In this document: positions 36,588 through 41,061 of the stretch, piece by piece
How the letters are laid out: the number at the start of each line of letters is the position of its first letter
Numbering within the stretch: position 1 is the stretch's first letter
From: Parabacteroides sp.
Lineage (GTDB): Bacteria > Bacteroidota > Bacteroidia > Bacteroidales > Tannerellaceae
DNA length: 41,061 bases
NCBI GenBank assembly: GCA_018054455.1
Contig: JAGPJL010000009.1
Span: 1-41,061 of the forward strand
Direction: 5' to 3'
Translations under genes and position numbers: made by a program
The notes under the pieces: model-generated
What the model was told of the DNA's origin: nothing
Database searches by the model: none
What the model saw: the letters and a program-made list of their open reading frames with translations, nothing else

Positions 36588-37763
36588 TTATAGTAAATGA
36601 ATAATTTCTTCTTCAAAAAGAGTGAGCTTCTCTATACCGGTACTTGTTACCAAAAAACTGTTTTCTATACCAACGGCCCCTGTACCCGGAATAACAAACT
36701 TGGGCTCGAGGGCGAAAGTCATATTCTCCTCAAGAAGTTCTTTCGAACGAGGCGTTAACACAGGCAATTCGTTTATCTGGATGCCAATCCCGTGTCCTAC
36801 AAATTTTGCTTGCTGCTTCGTTCCCATGAAATAGGCGGAAAGGCCTTCTTTCCCGGCGATACCGGCAGCTATATTATATAAGGCAGAGCAGGCTACGCCG
36901 GGTTTTGCCGTTATTTCCACTTCATGCTGAATCTCCAGAGAAACCTGATGGGCCTTATATGCCAGTTCAGAAAGTTTGCCGACCGCAAATACACGGGTCA
37001 TGTCGGTTAGGTAGGCAGTGTAATTCCCTGCCATATCAACCATAACTGCCATACCCTCTTTAAGCACAGAGCCATTGGCGCCAAGCGGGCAGGAGGGACT
37101 CATCCCTTTACCGCCAAGCGCAAAATCGAAGGGAGAGGGAGCTTCCGCATTATCTCCGGCCAAAATACTCCCCATGTGAATATCCATATTCGGACCAAAT
37201 GCCCTGAATACTCCGATAGAACCATGCTGACGCATCTTGTTTTCTATTTCAAACTGAAACTCAAGGTCGGTCATGCCCGGACAAAAGCAAGAAGGAATCT
37301 TTGCATAAGTAGCCGCATGCTGTTTGGCCGAAATGCGAAACTGTTCAATCTCCCAGGGAGTCTTTATCATGCGGACCGTACGCATCAATGCAGTAGCATT
37401 CCCTGTTTCTTTCGGATTAAAAAGCTGTTGTAAGCGAATGTAATCACTGTACGTTAGCTCATCAGCTTCTAAAAGTAGCTTTTCAGGCATCTTAATGCCC
37501 TTTTCAGCAAATATATCAGGTATCTGTTCGGGTTTACGAATATATGAAACCAGTTCACCTTTAATTCCACTTGGACGCTTTACGAAAAATAAGGGATTAC
37601 CCTGAACCGGCAGGTAAAAGTATCCGCTAAATATCTGTCCAGTTGTATAATATAAGTTTACATCAACTGTTAGCAGACATCCGTCCGCATTCACCTTCAA
37701 CATAGCTTCCCTCATCCGCTGCCATTTCAACTCCAGGTCGGCACTAAGTTCTTTTGAAATCAT
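36588..37763 (-). CDS. M24 family metallopeptidase (Xaa-Pro aminopeptidase-like)
   Basis: A 391-residue creatinase-type peptidase. The N-terminal domain (about 1-130, DGCLLTVDVNLYYTTGQ) is followed by the pita-bread fold, with all five metal ligands present: D243, D254, H324 (VGHGIGIQINE), E353 (ALEPKF) and E367 (GIENSF). These support a two-metal aminopeptidase that removes residues before proline. No signal peptide is seen, so it should act in the cytoplasm. It precedes the alkaline phosphatase gene on the same strand. A TAACTTTG element (37805-37812) lies 41 bases upstream. Confidence 0.9.
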   Translation of the reverse strand: MISKELSADLELKWQRMREAMLKVNADGCLLTVDVNLYYTTGQIFSGYFYLPVQGNPLFFVKRPSGIKGELVSYIRKPEQIPDIFAEKGIKMPEKLLLEADELTYSDYIRLQQLFNPKETGNATALMRTVRMIKTPWEIEQFRISAKQHAATYAKIPSCFCPGMTDLEFQFEIENKMRQHGSIGVFRAFGPNMDIHMGSILAGDNAEAPSPFDFALGGKGMSPSCPLGANGSVLKEGMAVMVDMAGNYTAYLTDMTRVFAVGKLSELAYKAHQVSLEIQHEVEITAKPGVACSALYNIAAGIAGKEGLSAYFMGTKQQAKFVGHGIGIQINELPVLTPRSKELLEENMTFALEPKFVIPGTGAVGIENSFLVTSTGIEKLTLFEEEIIHLL

Positions 37764-37804
37764 TTTTGTATACTGTTATCAGTTCTTATTTTTAATTCAA
37801 GCAC

Positions 37805-37812
37805 CAAAGTTA
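37805..37812 (-). promoter_or_regulatory. Putative -7 element for the M24/alkaline phosphatase unit
   Basis: The minus strand reads TAACTTTG (TAnnTTTG), 41 bases upstream of the start at 37763. The -33 region is weak. Confidence 0.4.
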
Positions 37813-37869
37813 TTAAATTAACTCATTTTGATGATTTCATTTACAATTTTTAGGATACTAGTACGCTAA

Positions 37870-39114
37870 TTAGGGTTTCATGCCCAAGGCTTCAATATAA
37901 CCTGGGTTTTTTAGGCAATTCGCAAATTTCATATTTTCCAGTAATTCAAGCATGGCCTGTTTAACCAAAGCCTGATCCGGTCGGGCGGCACGTATCTCGT
38001 TAAAGTTGTTACGGGGTTGTTGGGTATATTGAATAATAAGATCCCAATTGGCCGGTTTATTAATTCGAACCATACAACTTGTTTTCTCCATTTTTTTATA
38101 CGGCCAGAAATGCCAGCCCATATTGTTTCGCTCCATCAGACGACGGAAAGCACCTACCCATTCGTCCGTGTTTTCTCCTGTTTCACCCATGTAAAGAGGC
38201 AGATTGACTTTGGTGCGGAAATCAACAAAGTCCTGCAGGTTGGTTTGAAGCGTATCGCACCAATAACGGTGGCAGGTATACATCATCTTACTGTCAATTG
38301 CTTTTTCGTCAAACATCGTGAAATTACTATTCCACTGAGCTCCACCAAGTAATATTATATGGTTCTTATCTACCGAACGGATAGCCTCGATTCCTTTCTT
38401 ATATACAGGAACAAGGTGCTTGTTAATCTCCTCCTTATTGTTAAAGTGAGTGGCGATGGGTTCGTTAAGCAGATCGTACCCTAAGATTGCAGGCTCATCT
38501 TTGTATCGATTTGCGATTTTCTTCCATATCTCGCAGAATAACTGTTGACTTTCTTCGCTTTCAAACAGCCATGGATATCCGTAACTGTCGTCAATGTTAT
38601 CGCCAGTCTGACCGCCGGGAGCGTCGTGCATATCAAGAATTATGTAAAGACCTTCCTCCTTACACCATTTAATAACACTATCTATCCGGGCAAAACCATC
38701 CTGATTGCTTTTTAAACCCATGTAATCCTCTTCAGTAAAAGATTTATAGTGAAAGGGGAGGCGTATGGAATTCATTCCCGTTTGTTTAATGTAGGCGATA
38801 TCCTCGCGGGTGATGTAATTGTCTTTGAACGCTTTCCAGAACTGGTCTGTGAAATCGGGACCAACCATTTCACGGAAGGCCTGGTCTATCAAACGGTATG
38901 AGCTCACATCTTTAAACAGAAACATATATCCTTCCGGATTAAGCCAGTTTCCCAGATTGATACCCTGGATAAGAAATGGTTTACCATCCGGAGTAATTAC
39001 ATGTTGATTTTTTATTCCAAGAAAAAGATTTTTATTCGATTGCTCTTTAATGGAAGAAGCCTTGCAAGTAAAGAATAATGACAATAAGAATAAGAATAAA
39101 ACACTTTTTTTCAT
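37870..39114 (-). CDS. GH5 family glycoside hydrolase (glucanase-like)
   Basis: A 414-residue secreted (beta/alpha)8 hydrolase. The signal peptide (1 to about 17) ends LLSLFFTCKAS; the Cys at 17 could make it a lipoprotein, though FFTC is a poor lipobox. GH5 features: LIQGINLGNWLNPEGYM (50-63), NSIRLPFHYKS, LDMHDAPGGQTG, GYDLLNEPI with acid/base E218, YTCHRYW (H282, Y284) and MGETGEN with nucleophile E311. The LNPEG and DAPG-type segments resemble exo-beta-1,3-glucanase and cellulase-like GH5 groups, so the substrate is a beta-glucan but not fixed. It is divergent from the ECF sigma gene and has a good promoter. Confidence 0.9.
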   Translation of the reverse strand: MKKSVLFLFLLSLFFTCKASSIKEQSNKNLFLGIKNQHVITPDGKPFLIQGINLGNWLNPEGYMFLFKDVSSYRLIDQAFREMVGPDFTDQFWKAFKDNYITREDIAYIKQTGMNSIRLPFHYKSFTEEDYMGLKSNQDGFARIDSVIKWCKEEGLYIILDMHDAPGGQTGDNIDDSYGYPWLFESEESQQLFCEIWKKIANRYKDEPAILGYDLLNEPIATHFNNKEEINKHLVPVYKKGIEAIRSVDKNHIILLGGAQWNSNFTMFDEKAIDSKMMYTCHRYWCDTLQTNLQDFVDFRTKVNLPLYMGETGENTDEWVGAFRRLMERNNMGWHFWPYKKMEKTSCMVRINKPANWDLIIQYTQQPRNNFNEIRAARPDQALVKQAMLELLENMKFANCLKNPGYIEALGMKP

Positions 39115-39146
39115 AACAGTAAGTAAATTAAAGAATTTAACATAAG

Positions 39147-39177
39147 CAAAGATATACGTTTTATTAAAGAAAACAAA
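39147..39177 (-). promoter_or_regulatory. Bacteroidetes-type promoter of the GH5 gene
   Basis: On the minus strand TTTG (39174-39177), a 19-base spacer, and TATCTTTG (39147-39154) match both consensus boxes exactly. The GH5 start is 33 bases downstream. It is the best complete promoter in the window. Confidence 0.7.
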
Positions 39178-39226
39178 CAGAAAATATAGTTCTTAAAATA
39201 ATAGGAATGGTGTATGATTTAAAACA

Positions 39227-39260
39227 ATTGTGTATAAATCTAAAAAAAAATGTACATTTG
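39227..39260 (+). promoter_or_regulatory. Putative promoter of the ECF sigma gene
   Basis: ATTG (39227-39230), a 22-base spacer and TACATTTG followed by C (39253-39260). The -7 box is exact; the spacer is slightly long. The ATG at 39327 leaves a leader of about 60 bases. Confidence 0.55.
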
Positions 39261-39326
39261 CATTTCAGAAAACAATCTATAGGATACAATTAGTTCGTAC
39301 AATCAGAGAGTTATCCATTATTCAGT

Positions 39327-39911
39327 ATGATATATCAGGAAGATAGACCAAACGTATTAAGTGTAAGGGGGGATTTTGATACCATATATATCAATAATTT
39401 CTCCAGGTTGTTCCTATTCGCCAAAGAGTATGTTTTATTTGATGAAGATGCAGAAAATATTGTACAGGATGTATTCCTGATGCTTTGGGAAAAAAAGGAA
39501 GTATTGCGGGTGAACATTAGTCTTACAGCCTATCTTTTTACTTTGGTGAAAAACAAATGCATCGATTTTCTCCGCCATAATATGGTAGCTCAGACATACA
39601 CGGAAACCATTCAAAACGAATACAACGCAGAGCTTAATATAAAGTTGTATGCACTGGAATCGTTTAATCAAAGCCTTGAATCGGATGAGGATATTGAAAC
39701 ACTGCTTCAGCAAGCCATTGATAAACTCCCGGAAAGATGCAGGCTCATATTCATTAAGAGTCGAATTGAAGGAAAAAAGTATAAAGAAATTGCAGAAGAA
39801 CTCAATCTTTCTGTAAATACGGTGGAAGGCCAGATTTCCATTGCATTAAAAAAGCTGCGGGAAGAACTAAAAGACTACCTTCCCTTGCTGATTTTTTTAT
39901 TTATTTGTTAA
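39327..39911 (+). CDS. ECF-type RNA polymerase sigma factor
   Basis: A 194-residue sigma-70 family factor with region 2 (about 24-95, YVLFDEDAENIVQDVFLMLWEKKE, then TAYLFTLVKNKCIDFLRH) and region 4 (about 128-180, LPERCRLIFIKSRIEGKKYKEIAEELNLSVNTVEGQISIALKKL in overlapping blocks such as EIAEELNLSVNTVE). It is the group used in Bacteroidetes to switch on SusCD-type transporters when the matching glycan signal passes through an anti-sigma FecR protein. The FecR-like gene follows after 72 bases. Its target promoter is probably just beyond the window. Confidence 0.93.
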   Translation: MIYQEDRPNVLSVRGDFDTIYINNFSRLFLFAKEYVLFDEDAENIVQDVFLMLWEKKEVLRVNISLTAYLFTLVKNKCIDFLRHNMVAQTYTETIQNEYNAELNIKLYALESFNQSLESDEDIETLLQQAIDKLPERCRLIFIKSRIEGKKYKEIAEELNLSVNTVEGQISIALKKLREELKDYLPLLIFLFIC

Positions 39912-39983
39912 ACTATGTTTATTTTAAGCTTTTGATTGGTGGTAAACTTTCCCCCAATCGCTCTTATATCAAATGCCCAAGAA

Positions 39984-40958
39984 ATGCACGATTTATTTAT
40001 AAGATATTTTAATGGAGAAATGTCTCCACAGGAAAAGAAAGAACTCTTTCAAAAGCTTCAGCAATCGCCTGAAGACAAGAAAGTGTTTGCCGGGATGCAG
40101 AATGCCTGGGCATTGTCTTCTTTATCTATACCAGCCAATCATAAACTTGCAGCTTTTAAGCTTGCACAATTTAAAAAGAACGAAAAGAAACGTTACTTCG
40201 TAAAGTATATTAGACCCGTGTTGGGGTATGCAGCAGCAGTTGTTGTGGCTGTTGCTGCTACTTGGGCAGTCTTAACCCAATTCGAACCCTCATTTACAAA
40301 GGATGCTATCGCAGGATACGAAGAATTTTCGACGCCTGCAGGACAACGGGCTAAGATGACTTTGTATGATGGTACGGTTGTGTGGCTGAATGCCAGCTCC
40401 ACTCTTAAGTATCCAAATAAATTTTCTGATAATGTTCGCCGGGTTGAATTGGATGGCGAAGCTTACTTTGAGGTTAAACATAATAAAAAAGTTCCTTTTA
40501 TTGTTTCGACCGAAAAAATGAACATCCGTGTTCTCGGAACTAAGTTTAATGTGTTTGCCTATAAAGGGAAAGCCGACTTTACCACCACGTTGGTTGAAGG
40601 ATCTGTGAGAATTTCGGATAATAATGATGCTTCTCGTACCATGCTTCTTAAACCATCGGAAACTGCCGAACTAAGAGGAAATAAGCTTTTTAAGACAACG
40701 TATAAAAATGAAAACCTTCTTTTGTGGCGTACAGGTATATATTCTTTTGATGATGTTACATTTAGTGAGATGGTGAAGAAATTGGAACTGTATTATGATG
40801 TAACCATTCACGTTAACAACAACGAACTGATTAAAAATAAGTTTACCGCAAAATTTCGTCAGAGGGATGGCATCGAGAGTGTTTTACGAACGCTTCAGAA
40901 GGCTTATTCATTCAGGTTTGAAAAAGATGAAGAAAAAAATATTATAACAATTAAATAG
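39984..40958 (+). CDS. FecR-like anti-sigma factor
   Basis: An inner-membrane sensor that holds the upstream ECF factor and receives a signal from an outer-membrane TonB receptor. The frame is open from a TTG at 39936, but the ATG at 39984 (MHDLFIRYFNGEMSPQEKKEL) is the natural start, giving 324 residues. A cytoplasmic anti-sigma part (1 to about 72) is followed by one membrane helix (about 77-98, LGYAAAVVVAVAATWAVL), the FecR domain (EEFSTPAGQRAKMTLYDGT, then LDGEAYFEV and VLGTKFNVFAY) and a C-terminal secretin/TonB short N-terminal-like domain (about 250-324, DVTFSEMVKKLELYYDV). Confidence 0.93.
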   Translation: MHDLFIRYFNGEMSPQEKKELFQKLQQSPEDKKVFAGMQNAWALSSLSIPANHKLAAFKLAQFKKNEKKRYFVKYIRPVLGYAAAVVVAVAATWAVLTQFEPSFTKDAIAGYEEFSTPAGQRAKMTLYDGTVVWLNASSTLKYPNKFSDNVRRVELDGEAYFEVKHNKKVPFIVSTEKMNIRVLGTKFNVFAYKGKADFTTTLVEGSVRISDNNDASRTMLLKPSETAELRGNKLFKTTYKNENLLLWRTGIYSFDDVTFSEMVKKLELYYDVTIHVNNNELIKNKFTAKFRQRDGIESVLRTLQKAYSFRFEKDEEKNIITIK

Positions 40959-41036
40959 AACGATTATTAAAAAACTCATATTGTTGAACCTTAAAAGAAT
41001 TTGAGCCTATGGTTTAAGAACAGTATAAAAAAATGC

Positions 41037-41060
41037 CGGCAGATGTTCCCGCATCCACCG
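41037..41060 (+). promoter_or_regulatory. Imperfect hairpin downstream of fecR, cut by the window end
   Basis: CGG (41037-41039) and GATG (41042-41045) pair with CATC (41052-41055) and CCG (41058-41060), with a 2x2 internal loop. It lies where the leader of a downstream susC-like gene is expected. Too short a view to classify; the 103 bases after fecR hold no gene. Confidence 0.25.
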
Positions 41061-41061
41061 A

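Noticed and set aside
39936-39983. TTG start for the FecR protein
   Set aside because: The extra 16 residues are not FecR-like, and the ATG at 39984 begins the conserved anti-sigma part.
41033-41061. ATG at 41033 as the start of a susC-like gene
   Set aside because: The codons MPADVPAST do not look like a signal peptide or receptor start, and the bases form part of a hairpin.

Overview
The window looks like chromosome from a Bacteroidales bacterium, most like Parabacteroides or a near relative; the genus is my inference. The reasons are: promoter elements of the Bacteroidetes form TAnnTTTG with few Shine-Dalgarno sites; lysS-gpsA-pgi in a row; a 576-residue lysyl-tRNA synthetase with a C-terminal extension; a Na+-pumping methylmalonyl-CoA decarboxylase operon whose OadG subunit carries a lamin-tail domain; a TonB receptor with a carboxypeptidase-like N-terminal domain; a SusB-type GH97 enzyme; and an ECF sigma/FecR pair at the right end. 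I saw no tRNA, rRNA, CRISPR array, insertion sequence or phage gene. No gene-free stretch exceeds 300 bases; the longest are 26730-26999 (270) and 22958-23220 (263).

Layout. 1-929 (+) is the 3' end of a GH9 cellulase fused to a NodB-like deacetylase domain. 991-5085 (-) holds lysS, gpsA and pgi. 5201-7209 (-) holds yicC, gmk and nadD. tsaB (7302-7994, +) stands alone. 8078-12615 (-) is the propionate-forming operon mce, mmdA, LTD-OadG, biotin carrier, beta subunit. 12746-15160 (-) is an outer-membrane TonB receptor. 15278-17739 (+) is a tight run: nitroreductase, DUF2520 protein, KdsC-like phosphatase, Maf. 17762-20107 (-) is a class A penicillin-binding protein. 20280-22957 (+) is pyrB, pyrI, flavin reductase and a beta-barrel protein. 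23159-23222 (+) is a 10-codon reading frame ending on a hairpin. 23221-25322 (-) is recQ and a small membrane protein. 25443-26729 (+) is a DEAD-box helicase.

The right part is more accessory in character: an exported TIM-barrel isomerase and Tat-type oxidoreductase (27000-29218, +), a second class A PBP (29364-31772, -), a GH97 alpha-glucosidase (31967-34102, -), a GNAT acetyltransferase (34305-34793, +), an M24 peptidase followed by alkaline phosphatase (34879-37763, -), a GH5 glucanase (37870-39114, -), and a divergent ECF sigma/FecR pair (39327-40958, +) that probably opens a polysaccharide utilisation locus continuing past the window.

How the genes work together. The central block is housekeeping: glycolysis, phospholipid backbone, NAD, GMP and UMP synthesis, tRNA charging and modification, and cell wall. 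The mce-mmd operon ends the succinate-to-propionate route and conserves energy as a sodium gradient. GH9, GH5 and GH97 at the edges, the TonB receptor and the sigma/FecR pair point to life on plant or other complex glycans. I found no clearly new system. The best leads are the divergent NodB active site in the GH9 fusion, the altered dinucleotide-binding loop in the exported oxidoreductase, the LTD-OadG fusion, the LysRS C-terminal extension, and the short Shine-Dalgarno-led frame at 23159.
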